The notes under the pieces: model-generated | Told to the model about the DNA's origin: nothing | The model's database searches: none | Seen by the model: the letters and a program-made list of their open reading frames with translations, nothing else | Translations under genes and position numbers: made by a program | Assembly: GCA_016169945.1 (NCBI GenBank) | Contig: JADLSH010000147.1 | Coordinates: 496,001-560,000, forward strand | Direction: 5' to 3' | Source of the DNA: Trachythela sp. YZ-2020 | Taxonomy: Eukaryota > Cnidaria > Anthozoa > Malacalcyonacea > Clavulariidae | Length of the DNA stretch: 64,000 nucleotides | In this document: piece by piece, positions 21,247-33,218 of the stretch | Layout of the letters: the number at the start of each line of letters is the position of its first letter | Position numbering within the stretch: the stretch's first letter is position 1

Positions 21247-23905
21247 AAAGAACTTACAGTATGACAGTATCTAATAGTACACTAAACTGGGAGCAATGAG
21301 GACATTCATTGCTAAGACAATGTTGACCAATATATGGTTTCATAGTCTTAAACAAATGCTGATTGTGCCTGAATAAAAAAGTACTATTTCAGTACCATAA
21401 CAAATTTAAAGAAAAGAAAAAGGCAAATGATGTTATTTAACCTCCTGACAAAGGGACATTAACTTATTCCACAGTAAACTTATCATTCTTGGGCAGATGA
21501 TTGTGGGACAAAATCAAAATTTTAGAGGGATGTTCAATTGCACGTTTCACACAGTGAAGAACAATGAGTTGTGCACTATTTTGAAGTTGAATAATATAAA
21601 TTATAACATATATATTATAATTAATATAATAATTCAATTTTAATAACTTACAGTCATGCCTGCTAATAAAAGTGTTGCAAAAAATGCTCATCAATTCAGT
21701 TGCTAACTTTATTTTCAAATAAAATGTTCCTGATATTAGCCAATTATATAAAAAACATGCTCTGATCTATAGAAACACTCATTAATGCATGATTGGCTAA
21801 TGTCAGGAACACTTTATTTTGAACAGAAAGTTGGCAAATATTGTAATAAACATTTTTGCAACACTTCAATTGGCATAAGCTTGATTTTGAAAGGATACAG
21901 CAAATGCAGGTAGACTGTAGTGAGAGTTTGTAAGTTATGCACAATATGATTCCATGAGTAAATAAACACTTTAAGCATTACCGAAATCCATCAAATGAAT
22001 CATCGTTGAGTATTTTGTACAGATTCTGGATCTGCAAAAGAATAATAAAGAGCTCAATAAACATAGTACAGTATATCCCAAATTGATCAATGATTAAATG
22101 GATCAATGATCAAAGGTATCCACATACTGTAAGTAATATAAACTACTTTGGTAACCCAGGGTGGAGTGCTTAATCGAGACACAAAATTACATTGAGGATA
22201 AGGTAAGTTTACAAGTAAAGTATGCTTTTTCTCACCAATTGCATGTCATGCAACATTGTGAAACAGATCATCATACCGGTACCCAGACAAGTGACAATTG
22301 TCATGAATATGGGACCAGAATCATCAAACGATCACTAGTTGGAAAGGGAACTAGATGTTGAAAGGTTTTCAATACCGGTAGTACCATAAATGTAGAGTGG
22401 AGATTGGGAGGCAATCACCTTGCAAGAAACTGGAAGTTGTTGCAGCACTAAACACTTTGAAATACATACCAATTCTGGCAGCATAGTGGATTTGTTTAGG
22501 CCCTGCAGCATGTCACAGAACTTCTTTAGAGACACATGGCAAGTAAAAGTGATTCAGTAAGCATTACCAACTGGAAATTTAAATGCAACCAATGGTCTGG
22601 TTATTGATCCAGGCCATAATTGCAGTTTTATCAAAGTAACTGCATCATCTTCACAACAGCAGAAAAGTGTGGCCTTTTTATGTTGGTGTCCTAAATGTAA
22701 AAAAGTGAATGTCATGAATGTATCTTTTCTAACAACAGAAATATTCCTCAAAATATTATATTGGGCAACATTTATATACACTAAAACATGACAAATAAGC
22801 ATATGTACTTAAGTACAATTTACTAATTACTATGATTCTATTTTATATATCCACTTAAATCTGAGGAAGGACCTAGGAGTGAATATTTCACCTAGAGCCT
22901 AGATCTTGTACTCACTTCTTGGGGCCCTGCAACTTAAATAATACTACTTCGGCTCAAAGTAGAATAATATGAGGGCTAGCACAAGCTTGAATCCATGCCT
23001 GGGACATTTTGGAATGAAACATCAACTAAATAATAAGTATTTAATACACCATGTGCCAAAGTAAAAAAACAAACATACAGACGTACCATTCGGATCAACA
23101 CAAGTGATTGTTCTCGGTTGGGCATATGGACATCGCTTTTGATGACCAAATGACATGACACCATGATTAGGCATTAATGGGACAAAACATACATCCTAAG
23201 GTTTAAAAGATAAATAAATACATTTAGAATTTATTAAAGTAATAAAATACAATTAACTGTAAAGTTGCCCTGGCTCACTACTGTACTGCACTAATATTTA
23301 CTAAAACAAATATAGAAAACATTTAAAAACCCTGTATGTCTTGAGAAGGTGGAAGTAGTTTCTCTTCTCATGGAGCAGCTTTACACAATCATGGCAATTA
23401 AAGAACTGTCTAGGACCACACTCCATACATCGACAAACAGCAGTATTTGTGTTGCATTCGATGCGTGCAGTCTCACAAGCAAACGCTTCTTCTTCGACGC
23501 GAGTCTGTAGTCTGTATACCTTCCCAATTGTTAAACTCTTTAACACGTCGACGATGATGCTTTGATATCCTAGTTGGTTTCTCGTTTTCAACTTCATAGA
23601 CACAAGGATCACAGCAAGGTTCTTCCAGCTCCATATGAAGAATGTGGCTGACTTAAAGTTGCTTTACCACAATAGTTATTTACCTTCACAACAACATTTA
23701 TTTTCATTGTTCGACCCCGTGTAGATTTTGTATGAACGCGAACTGTTCAAGACTTAAATCTCTTTACTGGCGGCCTCGTTCGATCCGCCATATTTTCTCT
23801 AATATTCACCCTTCCGCCCGCATTTTCGCACTCCCCAATAAAAACCCCTATAAGAGATAGACTTGGAGCAAGTCTAGTGATCACCCGACCCACATTTTAT
23901 GCGAC

Positions 23906-25083
23906 GTTCTAAAATTTAGAATACTCACTATAGTCTAGGACCTGCATAGGATTTGTATGCGTTTCATTTAGCACAGGCAATCTCAACTGTTTTAGGGTAA
24001 AATGACCATGGCGGTCAACATGGCATATGTGCGAAAACCTGAATCCGGGACGAAAGTCCTGAAAATGTCCCCGCCCTGAAACGGCAGTGCCGACATAGCT
24101 CTAACTTCCGAAAAGCAAAAGCGACAGCCTTTCCGAAGTTCTTATAGTGTTTAAAAGGGTTGCTTTTAGGGGTGGTTATTGGAAGGAAAAATTTGTCTAA
24201 GTATAATATTTTACAAGAAAATGACCATGCACCACCACAGGTCAACTGCTAATTATGCATGAATAACTAATATACCTTGCATAGATTAAATTCTCTTATT
24301 TCCTAAACATCTTTATCATGGGATGAAAAACTATGCTTAATTTAATATAATTGTTGTAGATTTCATGAGGATTGACATTGTTTTGTTTAAATATAATACA
24401 TTTTATTTCACTTACCCCCCACCAAAACACGATTTCAGCCATATTTTGCCGTCTTGTTTGCTTTTTATCGCCGAGTCTTGCAAGTATCATCCAATTGTTG
24501 TACTTTTACATAATGATAGATGGCTAAAGAAGATTTCAACCAAGTTGCGTCAAGTTTTGAAGCAGTGCAGTGTATTTTATCTTCGATGGTGTGTCCTTCG
24601 ATATTTCGTCAAACATGCGACCATTGCAATGCAAATATGCAATTAAATTAAGCATATTTTTTCATCCCATGATAAAAAATTTTAGGAAATAAGAAAATTT
24701 AATCTCTGCAAGGTATATTAGTTATTTCATGCATAATTAGCAGTTGACCTGTGGTGGTGGATGGTCATTTTCTTGTAAAATATTATACTAGCTTAGACAA
24801 ATTTTTCCTTCGAATAACCACCCCTAAAAGCAACCCTTCTAAACACAATAAGCACTTCAGAAAGGCTGTCGCTTTTGCTTTTCGGAAGTTAGAGCTATGT
24901 CGGCACTGCCGTTTCAGGGCGGGGTCATTTTCAGGACTTTCGTCCCGGATTCAGGTTTTCGCACATATGCCATGTTGACCGCCATGGTCACTTTACCCTA
25001 AAACAGTTGAGATTGCCTGTGCTAAATGAAACGCATACAAACTCCTATACAGGTCCTAGACTACTATATGTGACTTAGAACAC
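23906..25083. mobile_element. 1.2-kb foldback element with ~430-bp arms
   Basis: The left arm (about 23906-24347) and right arm (about 24645-25083) are reverse complements of roughly 90% identity. Shared blocks include GTCTAGGACCTG, CATGGCGGTCAACATGGCAT and AAGCAAAAGCGACAGCC. The central 297 bp is unique and non-coding. No clear target-site duplication could be read, and no transposase is present. Confidence 0.85.
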
Positions 25084-25084
25084 G

Positions 25085-25230
25085 AGGAACGGGTGGAATG
25101 CAGCAGGGCTCGATTTTGGGGCTTTCGTTGTTTCTACTATATATAAACAACATGCCTAAATCGTTAAAACATGCTACTCCATCTCCATACGCCGATGATG
25201 CGGAAATCTACGCATGCGGAAATCTACGCT
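25085..25230 (+). mobile_element. LINE reverse-transcriptase fragment (catalytic core)
   Basis: The frame at about 25091-25228 reads GTGGMQQGSILGLSLFLLYI, then NNMPKSLKHA and YADDAEIY. These are the QGSILGP and [FY]ADD palm motifs of CR1/L2-type LINE reverse transcriptase. The fragment ends at a TAG after a short duplication of CGGAAATCTACGC, and 5' and 3' parts are missing. From 25.23 to 26.44 kb nothing else was recognised. Confidence 0.8.
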
Positions 25231-26446
25231 AGATTGTGATGAGGTTGTAGCAAACACTGTGATCTACTCAGCGCTATTACGTCATGGCTCCAAAAAGCCA
25301 AATTACCCCCTGCAGCGCGCCTTTATTTCTCTGCTTGATTGCGTGGGTTTTGCGTAGATTGTACGTGTCTTTTGCGTGGTCTTACAAGTATTCTGCTTTA
25401 ATTATGCAGGCATTCCATAAAATACATTTAAAAGCGAACTTAAATTTTGAAATAATCGTTAGGAATCCACAGTATGATTCTGGAAAGGATCACCGTGTTG
25501 TGTACAGTATTTTATACAATTATAGTGTGAAAATATACGGATAATATAAGGAGAGTTGTTAAAAAAATGTTTATATTGCTATGTGTAGGGACGATTATCT
25601 ACTGCAATATGAAATGTACCTTTTTTCTATGCCGTAATAGTTTCCTTTCAAGATATAGATTCTTAATTTATATTTTACTGCTGTCTTAAACAATTTAATA
25701 TAGGCACACAAACTATTAATCGTAATCGTAACCATAAACTGATCTTGTTCCCACTCTGCGGTGAAATATTGTATATATATATACTGTAAAATATGTAAAA
25801 AAGCTGATACAATTTTGACTGCTTAAATATGAGAGCCTAAAGATATGACTGACAATTTGTTTCTTCATATAGCAGAACACTAGTCACCAGATTTTTCAAC
25901 AGAAAATCGATTCTCAATCGAATCTTATATCAGTGAAATCATGCCGTAAACTGCATATTTATAACAAAAATACATTCCATCATTGTACCTGTTCTTTGGC
26001 GTGAAACTGGAGTGATTTTTAATAATTATTTTTCCATTTTTGCATAAAAAAACTCAATTTTCAAACGCAAAACAAACTTTGAAATCCTTGACGTTTTTTC
26101 CTTTTGTTGTGTTCGCTCTTTCCATGGAGACAAGAATAATTAAAATTCAAAATGGCGGTCAATAATTTACATTTAACAAATTGAGAATAAAGTCTATTTA
26201 CCAGTGAAATTACAACCTAAAACAACACTTTTTAAGAAAAAAATGTCTAGATTAAAATACTATTTCATCGGTTAAGCTAAAAAGTGTGTACTGTAGATGG
26301 AAATGGTAAAAAAGCTATGAGAAACACGTACGTGACCAATAAAATGTACTTCAATGTGATTCAAACAGACTTGGGAGACGTACTTTTTTCAATTGTCTAC
26401 TTACTTTCTACATGCAGTTGACTTAATTTCTAGCTGTTTATTTTAG

Positions 26447-26585
26447 ATCCAACTGGAATGGGTGTCCTCTAAACCGTTAATAAAGTACAAAAAATAGAGA
26501 AAGAAAATAGAAAAAATACTAATTTTGAAAACAATTTTCTTTTGCTCCTTAATTTTTTATTTGAGACACCCATTCCAGTTGGACT
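26447..26585. mobile_element. 139-bp MITE, ATCCAACTGGAATGGGTGTC ends
   Basis: The left end GATCCAACTGGAATGGGTGT and the right end ACACCCATTCCAGTTGGA are complements. The interior is A-rich and non-coding. Confidence 0.8.
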
Positions 26586-26825
26586 CAATAACTTCAATAT
26601 AAACGCTTACTAATTCAGACAATCTCAATCCGTGACATTGCTTCCAGACCCATCACCCGATGGCTTAAATTACAATATTACAATTTGCAGGGTCACGTGA
26701 CAGTTGGTATGGCAGCCAATGTGTGATAATTGTTAACATTAGGCTGACCTAACAACTTGCCAAGTTTGGTGAAGAATGCTCAAATGAGCTTCGTGTAATT
26801 CAGATTTTTGTATATTTTTTGCAAA

Positions 26826-27286
26826 ATGAGCTGGAGCCAGGACTTACTTTTGAAGTGTTTTAAACGGGTAAGTGTCTATTTTCCATATTTTAGTTTGGGG
26901 ATTTGCAAAAGCGTATGTCACTCTGTGAGGTTATTATAATATCGATTAAACCTAAAAGGTATTTTAGCAAGTTTAAATTTGAATTTTGAAGAAACAACGT
27001 AATGTCAAAAGCTTCATTTTAAAGATAAATTTTAAAAAATATACTGTCAAAAAACAGTTGAAGTTTTCTGAAAATTTTTTGCCGTTTTTGTGAAGTGTCT
27101 AAGGTTAAATTTACAACAACCAAAGCTAAAAGAGTACGTAATAACATATCTACTTTATATAGTGGAGCAATTCATAATTTTATAGTTAAAAGTACAAATA
27201 TTTATATTACTCTTTTAATAAAACAATTGTGTGTTGCTATGGTTACAATAATTGACCGAATACTTCATGTTTGGGAAGTATAATTC
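26826..27286 (+). repeat. Repeat copy 1 (left part), split by the 27.3-30.5 kb insertion
   Basis: Closely matches 38020-38730 outside the insertions. It starts with a short exon-like frame, ATG at 26827 (MSWSQDLLLKCFKR), ending at a GTAAGT donor. The second copy has the related MAEKSTLLKCFKR at the same place. The rest is an AT-rich intron-like stretch. The copy resumes at 30548 (CTGAATTCGAATAGGCGAGG) after the insertion. Confidence 0.75.
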
Positions 27287-27751
27287 CAACCTCGTCCCCA
27301 GGGTCTTGATGGTGACCGCGGTGAACGGACAAGACCCTGGACAACTTGGCAAACATCGGCCATCTCATTGGTCAATTTTCTAGAGCACGGTGATTGGTTG
27401 CCATCTTGAAATGCTCTGCAGACTTCCGGCAATGGAATTTTTCATCGACCGGAAGTCACCGGATGATTATAATTGTTGGAGTTTTAACTCGTATTTTCTG
27501 ATTTTCTCATGGAAAGTCGCGTATTTTCACAGGTATATATCGATAATTCTGTAACATGTGCATCGAATTTGATTGTTTAAGTTTGTGGCTTCTAATTTGC
27601 TGTTTAGTTATCGTAATTTACGTATACATTGAAAGGATTTTTGAGTCACTGCTTGAGAAAAGTCAATAAAAATATCGACAACATTTTGCAATGAAAGCAA
27701 ACATTCACAATTAAAGACCACTTTGAAAGACCAACTTAGAAAAGTTATCGC

Positions 27752-28195
27752 CTCATGCATCAGTCAATTCTAGCATTGCCCATCCTCCCGGTCCCAGGCA
27801 TTTGCACTTATTTTTCTCTAAGTGTACAACTGTACAATTCCCTGGGGCTGGGCAGAAAAAGGGCAAAAATGCTGCATGCCCCACCCCTGGGCAAAGAAAT
27901 GATTACAAATGCCCTGCCCCAGGGCACGGCAAAACATAGATTTCGTCCGAATATCATGAGATAAAGTTAATTCAATGATGAATTTTTTTTGTGTATATGA
28001 CACAAATACTTTCATCCATATTCATGGCAGTGCACATGTTCGTTGCAGCTGCTGCAGAAACCACAATCATTTCTGGTGAACAAATGCCCGGCCCCGGGGA
28101 TATTTTGCAAGTACTAATGCCTGGCTCTTGGGCAAAGAAAGTTTGCAAATGCCTGGGGGTGATGCATGGGCAATGCTAGAATTGACTGATGCATA
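27752..28195. mobile_element. Nested inverted-repeat element
   Basis: ATGCATCAGTCAATTCTAGC at the left and its complement GCTAGAATTGACTGATGCAT at the right bound a GC-richer interior containing several CCCAGGCATTTGCA-like and GGGCAAAGAAA repeats in both orientations. Confidence 0.8.
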
Positions 28196-28288
28196 ATAGC
28201 AGAGATAATATCTCGTATAATAATCATGTATAAAATCAACATCTTGATGTTAGGAAATGTACATCTTGATCTTGTATACATGTACAAT

Positions 28289-28354
28289 CAACAGATTGTA
28301 AATAATATAAATAGTATATACTCTTGTATGTTATATTTACAATCTGTTGTTTGA
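28289..28354. repeat. Hairpin
   Basis: CAACAGATTGTAAAT pairs with ATTTACAATCTGTTG. The spacer is about 35 bp and AT-rich. Confidence 0.7.
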
Positions 28355-29490
28355 TTGAAGGTCAATAATAGCATGTTTTCCTTAGTTATTGTTGTGTTAA
28401 AGCACTACTCATCTAATATTGTTTGTGGCATTTCTATTTCAGATGTTGTTAACATGGGCCTGAGAAAAAGCAAGCTTGAACACAGTGACTGGCATGAACA
28501 TTAAAATTTAGGAATTTAGTCTTTTACAACATAGTTTATATTTGAACTGAGTATCTATTAACATGTAATGTGCAACTCATGAATGAAAGCAAGCTCATGT
28601 TTAGTGTGAATATCTAGCTTTTTTATCTAGCCATGGTAGGTTCTACCATCAGTACCATGTGGGCCTCCAACCTAGATATATTCTACAAGTAAACGAAACA
28701 AAACTTCACTAACCACTAATCATTATTGTCCAACAATTTCCCCTCGACAAGAAAAATTATCTGGGTTCAGACCAAGGGAAATAACAAAGTAGGGAACATT
28801 GAGACTAATGGATTACCAGGAACCTGAGCAGATACTCTGGTCAACCCAATTATTTATGGCTAATACTGGTTAGCTAACTAGTATTAAAAGTCAATAGCTG
28901 ACCAAGTATCCTAGCTTGCTAATGCTGCAGTATATGCATTTGTTCACCAATACACCCTTCTTGTTTCAGAGCTAAGGTGCAAGACAGATAAATCACAGCA
29001 TAATTTTGCTTTTCTTATGTTGGGAGACTTTGTATTCAGTCAGCTAACCAGCTAAGTGCCCCCAACTTTGCTTGCCTCTCTTTCATTATGGATGTTTTGA
29101 GTTTCATTTATTTGTTTCTTCAATGAAATATTTACAATTTATGGTAAAAATTATAGTTTAAGATTCATATTGTATATTTCTAATGATAATATAGTTTGGT
29201 ATTTACATCACATATCCCTGTTACTTTCATTGTCATGTTAAAATGAGTATTATTCTGAATATTGTAAGTCTCGTAATTGTTCTAAATGGATATATAATAT
29301 AATATTTCACTCGGAATATCCATCCACCTAAACCTTCTACAGATATATAATATAGTTACATACTATTTTCAATTGTTGATGGCTCTTGGAACATATAATG
29401 TGGTTACTAGTATTCAAGTATCAAAAATGTGCAGTTAGGAGGAAAGAACACAGCTTAGCCTATCCTTATGGGCACATCTCCAATATGGAC

Positions 29491-29631
29491 ACCTCTCTAT
29501 AATATGGACAGTTTTCAATATCCAGAAGTAAAATATATTAAATTTCAAAAAACCCTCTATGAAAAGGACACCTAATGCAAACACTTTGCTGTGTTCCTAT
29601 ATTGTCCATATTAGAGGGGTTGGACTGTATA
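29491..29631. mobile_element. pogo/Tigger-like MITE remnant
   Basis: The right end GAGGGGTTGGACTGTA and the left CCAATATGGACACCTCTCTA carry diverged complements of a TACAGTCCAACC...TATGGACA end, like pogo-type elements that insert at TA. Non-coding. Confidence 0.45.
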
Positions 29632-30084
29632 CGAATGAGCTGGTAATGGCAAATCTATGATAAGAGTACATCACATAGGTCGTTAGCACATTGTGGGCAT
29701 TGAGGTTGTGATGATCAGCATGTCACCTTCCATTACACATTGGTTCCTTAAAAATATAATTATCAAGAGTTGTTGTTGTAACATCTTTAACTTGGTGAGT
29801 GGTGACTACAGTATTTGAATAACAGAAACAGATATCACTCCAAAGCATGCATCAAAACAGAGAATGAAAATAGCAATTGTGCTGCATATGGAAAACAGAA
29901 TAAAATTTTGCTCAGAAAATATAGAACACACCACTGATCGAGTCTTGTAGCATGTGAAAATAAAACTGAACTGAAGTCATCTTACCTTAATAAAATATAA
30001 AATAAATACCGGCTTGGGAATGCATAATTACTGGGCCCATTAGAATTCGGTAGCTGTTTCCAATCATATAATTGCAACACTTGA

Positions 30085-30150
30085 ATAACATTTAAAAATG
30101 CATTTAAAAATGCATTTAAAAATGCATTCCAAAGCATTTAAAAATGTTCC
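30085..30150. repeat. 12-bp tandem repeat (CATTTAAAAATG)
   Basis: Four to five copies of the palindromic 12-mer CATTTAAAAATG, the last interrupted by CCAAAG. Confidence 0.8.
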
Positions 30151-30611
30151 GCCAAAATTGGTCGCCTTCATGTATGTACTACTTGTATTATTCACCTCGA
30201 CAGTCGATAGCCAACAGAACAAGTATGAGCGCCATACTTCGAAAAATTGATAATATATGATGATAAATGGTGAAGAATCGAAGGTGGACATGTATATTCA
30301 ACCGATATGTTTTGGTAAAATTTGTTCAAACTTTGAGAAATAGATAAATAATATAACAAAACATTAAAAGAACAATACCAAGAAAATCGTAAGTGCGGGC
30401 GCTGTTCCAGTCAGCAACAGATGTGTTGCCGCTATTGCGCATGCGATAAATGTCCAAAAATCTTGGACATTTTTGCCAAGTTGTCCAGGGTCTTGTCCGT
30501 TCACCGCGGTCACCATCAAGACCCTGGGGACGAGGTTGGTATAATTCCTGAATTCGAATAGGCGAGGGGATTCTGCATGAGTGTATCTCTAGTATTCTAG
30601 TATTTTGATTA

Positions 30612-31245
30612 TTGCAGCTCTCTTTGGGACAACTGTGGAATTTTTCTCAAGAGTAAGCTTCAAAAATTTCATAATCGCTCTGCGAGAGTGAGAACTGGGT
30701 CCACCTACGACATTCGATCTGTTGATGTGCTTAATATGCTAGGCTGGGAAACTCTATATCAAAGACGTAATTATATCAAATCAATGTTCATGTATAAGAT
30801 AATGAACGGCTATGCTGCTCCAAATATAGAACAATCATTTCGACTGTACAGTGAAGGCGATACTTACTATAACCTTAGGAATCGTGACACCGATTTAGCA
30901 CTCCCTAAGCCTAAAAGGGAATTTGTAAAAGAAGCTTCAAATATAATGGTGCTATCCATTAGAATAACCTATCCAATGAAGCAAAAAAATGCTAGAAACA
31001 TTTACTCATTTAAAATAATTATAAAATCCACAATGAGTTGAAGCTGACTCATCCTATAAAATTCAGTTATTAACTCTGTTTTAATGTAGTTTGTACGTAA
31101 TTTATGTGTTCTATAAGTGCAGTTTTATCTGTTGTCATGTACCTCTTTTAAAGCACGCCCCCCGTGAAAACCAATAGAAAGTTGACGGGGCCAGCGTGTC
31201 TAAATAAAGTATTATGTATGAATGTATGTATGTATGTAAGTACCT
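30612..31245 (+). mobile_element. LINE 3' fragment with (TATG)n tail
   Basis: The frame from about 30613 encodes the C-terminal part of a LINE ORF2 (TGSTYDIRSVDVL, then LRNRDTDLALPKPKREF). A frameshift near 30925 breaks it before the final NNLSNEAK block. AATAAA at 31203 is followed by a TATG/TGTA microsatellite ending at about 31245, the usual 3' end of such elements. Its nearest relative in this window is the LINE at 50442-52378, which has RSVDILENVGVSNLQTRR and FALPKPKTNNMKKAF in the same positions. Nothing was recognised from 31246 to 31994. Confidence 0.85.
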
Positions 31246-31994
31246 TACGTTGAAAAAACAAGTTTTCCTTACAAACATTGAGAACAAGAAGATGTTTATC
31301 GCTACATTACGCCGTTTCTTAGAGGAAAGTGGCTGCCGTACTATCCAAGCTAATGGCGATGCCGACATCAAACATAACACGCGCCATTTTCGTCTATTTT
31401 CCGATTATTACGTTTGCTAATTGGAATTTGTTAATTGAGTGGAAAACCGTCTATTACGTCATTCAAGCCGAGAAATATCCAGACTGACAAGACGATGCAA
31501 GCCCAGATTCACTAGAATATATAGACCGCGCCAGACTGGACACGACTGAACTCTGGAGAAACGCAAATAGTATCAAGAATAATAAAATCAACAACTTTTA
31601 TTATTTCTTAACAACTTGATTATATGTACCAAATCATTAGAGCACTTGTCATTTCATGAAGTGCTCAATCACTGCGACAACCTACGCACTTCCCAAGCTA
31701 CACTTAAGTTCTATTTAATATATTCAAGTTGATTAACGTCACTCTTCATGATCGCAATTATCGTGGATTCCCCTCTACGCAGATTATTACATGGGTTCAT
31801 TCACTTTAAAACTACAAGGTAAATTAAAGGCAGAAGTGCCACTTTATGCTAGGCAATGTGTCGTCAAGCATTTCTGGGGTATATCAATGACTATTTACTA
31901 AATAGCTGAAATACAAAAATACTTAGTAGGGGTCAAGTGTACCTACATTTATCTAGATGCTAAATGTTCAATAAAAAGAAGTACATGTAATTAG

Positions 31995-33218
31995 TTACAC
32001 TACAGCGACATAGGCTGAGCTGGCTGATGCAGGATACCAATTATTTTCAGATCCGCCCCAACCCATTCTGCGAAACCACTTGTATTCGTACTCTGTATTC
32101 CAGTAACATTTGGTTTTTCTTCCCCACCACCATCCGACTTTTCGGCATGATCGATACTGGCGTGATTTTTCTTTGATCTTTGTTACCACGACTGAGTGAC
32201 CCCCACCCGACTTTTTGCCGTGTCTGTAATTATTCATGACCGGATAACCTTGTTTGATATAGTGGCTAACTTGTCGATTTATGTTCGATAGCTTTATCAC
32301 TCTTCCAGATCCCTGACGTTGACGAAACCATCCGGCCACTAGATGTGAATGTGAAGTATAAGTTGATCCAGCCCCACCAGAGCAAAATGTGCCAAGAGGA
32401 ACACGCAAAGCTTCGACATATTTTTTCACTTGCCAGTTCATCCGTGCAGGTGCTTCATATGATGGATTTCCATCTTTACCATATATTCCACGCCAGTGGC
32501 TGGTACTATACCTGTATCTATGTCTGTGTGCTACTCTATCGTAGTAAGCAAAAATCTGAGCCCATGCAACAGGCATACATCCACTCGAACACTTTTCACG
32601 ACCACTATGATATGTGTGTTGATCATAGTCTGGCATAAGACGCTCGTAAGGAATGCTGTATTGGGCGAAACCGCTCCAGCTTGATCGTTTCTCCCGTTTA
32701 AAACTTAAACTGATTGTATAGCGTCGGATAATAACAAACTTTCCAGCAACAGTCAGTTTTATGTAAAAATCAATATTTGTATTGTTAAGTTGTGCGAAGA
32801 GGGATTCAAGGTCGTTATTTACGTCAATCTCAATGTAGTTTAAGTTGTCCAAATTTTTCTTCTTGCGCAAAATGCTAGGAGTCTTTACTTTACCTCCTTC
32901 TGAACAAATATTACCAAGGAGAAGGCATAACGTCGATAACACCCTTTTTGAATCAGAAGACTTTCTCTGCAACTGAACTCTTACTTTAACTTTAGATACG
33001 TCTGAAGTTCCAATTGGTACATCTTGTGATTCACCGGGTGTCAATATCTTGAATATCGTTGTTGTTCGATCGGCTGGAGGAGATCTGTTCGAAGTGTAAA
33101 TGTTTGTTTCTTTCCATTCGTAAGACGAACGAATTTCCTTTGCAAGTTTCATCCATTCTTCTGCAAAATCCATTAAACTCTCGCTAATATCATAAGGCAA
33201 TGTTGTTATGTTCACGTG
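31995..33218 (-). CDS. Streptopain-like (C10-type) cysteine peptidase, catalytic exon
   Basis: A 407-codon open exon with stop at 31995. The acceptor (AAATAG) lies just before 33218, so the true start is upstream. From the exon start, the region around residue 210 has the catalytic-cysteine motif SSGCMPVAWAQIFAYYD. Near residues 335-342 is the histidine motif GGGHSVVV. Near residues 385-398 is GWGGSENNWYPAS, matching the GWGG of streptopain that stabilises the oxyanion hole. The spacing Cys-His-GWGG is that of papain-fold C10 peptidases. Related cysteine peptidases with the ending GWGGSxNxWxPAS occur in corals and bacteria (recalled, not searched). The first ~190 residues are pro-region-like and lack the bacterial inhibitor motif as far as I can tell. 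Phase 0 at its start fits the donor after 42301. The absence of any stop over 1.2 kb, among so many broken ORFs, argues for selection. Confidence 0.72.
   Translation of the reverse strand, partial: HVNITTLPYDISESLMDFAEEWMKLAKEIRSSYEWKETNIYTSNRSPPADRTTTIFKILTPGESQDVPIGTSDVSKVKVRVQLQRKSSDSKRVLSTLCLLLGNICSEGGKVKTPSILRKKKNLDNLNYIEIDVNNDLESLFAQLNNTNIDFYIKLTVAGKFVIIRRYTISLSFKREKRSSWSGFAQYSIPYERLMPDYDQHTYHSGREKCSSGCMPVAWAQIFAYYDRVAHRHRYRYSTSHWRGIYGKDGNPSYEAPARMNWQVKKYVEALRVPLGTFCSGGAGSTYTSHSHLVAGWFRQRQGSGRVIKLSNINRQVSHYIKQGYPVMNNYRHGKKSGGGHSVVVTKIKEKSRQYRSCRKVGWWWGRKTKCYWNTEYEYKWFRRMGWGGSENNWYPASASSAYVAVV

Larger units (their letters stand above)
18208..23634 (-). pseudogene. KDZ (Kyakuja-Dileera-Zisupton) transposase gene, decayed
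   Basis: Exons in order: 23634-23331, 23195-23097, 22690-22470, 22031-21982, 20738-20593, 20425-20313, 20156-20067, 19986-19918, 19445-19373, 19280-19212, one near 19120-18960 that is uncertain, and 18730-18208. Exon 1 carries the CxC-type cysteine cluster typical of KDZ proteins (CRCMECGPRQFFNCHDC). Exon 3 has CCCEDDAVTLIKLQLWP. The fifth and sixth placed exons have the conserved KDZ block (GVFGRVCRHGY, SIKHGER, VKVTYDIGCTL). The last has the coiled C terminus (GKLSKQRTSAIRVAVEKYN). Splice phases agree at most junctions. Damage: a frameshift in exon 1 near 23525, an in-frame TGA at 22554-22556, a frameshift near 18355, and no identifiable exon for the first catalytic aspartate between 20.74 and 21.98 kb. 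The normal product is a cut-and-paste DDE-type transposase. Confidence 0.8.
27287..30538. mobile_element. 3.25-kb hAT-like DNA element with ~60-bp TIRs
   Basis: Terminal inverted repeats start CAACCTCGTCCCCAGGGTCT at 27287 and end in its complement at 30538; pairing continues through GGTGACCGCGGTGAACGG. The duplication GTATAATTC (9 bp, or 8 bp TATAATTC) lies at 27278-27286 and 30539-30547. CA-starting ends with an 8-bp duplication suggest hAT. No transposase ORF is visible inside, so it is non-autonomous. It contains nested repeats at 27752-28195, 28289-28354, 29491-29631 and 30085-30150. Confidence 0.88.

Noticed and set aside
32345..32684. + strand open frames over the peptidase exon
   Set aside because: Antisense to an exon with clear catalytic motifs.
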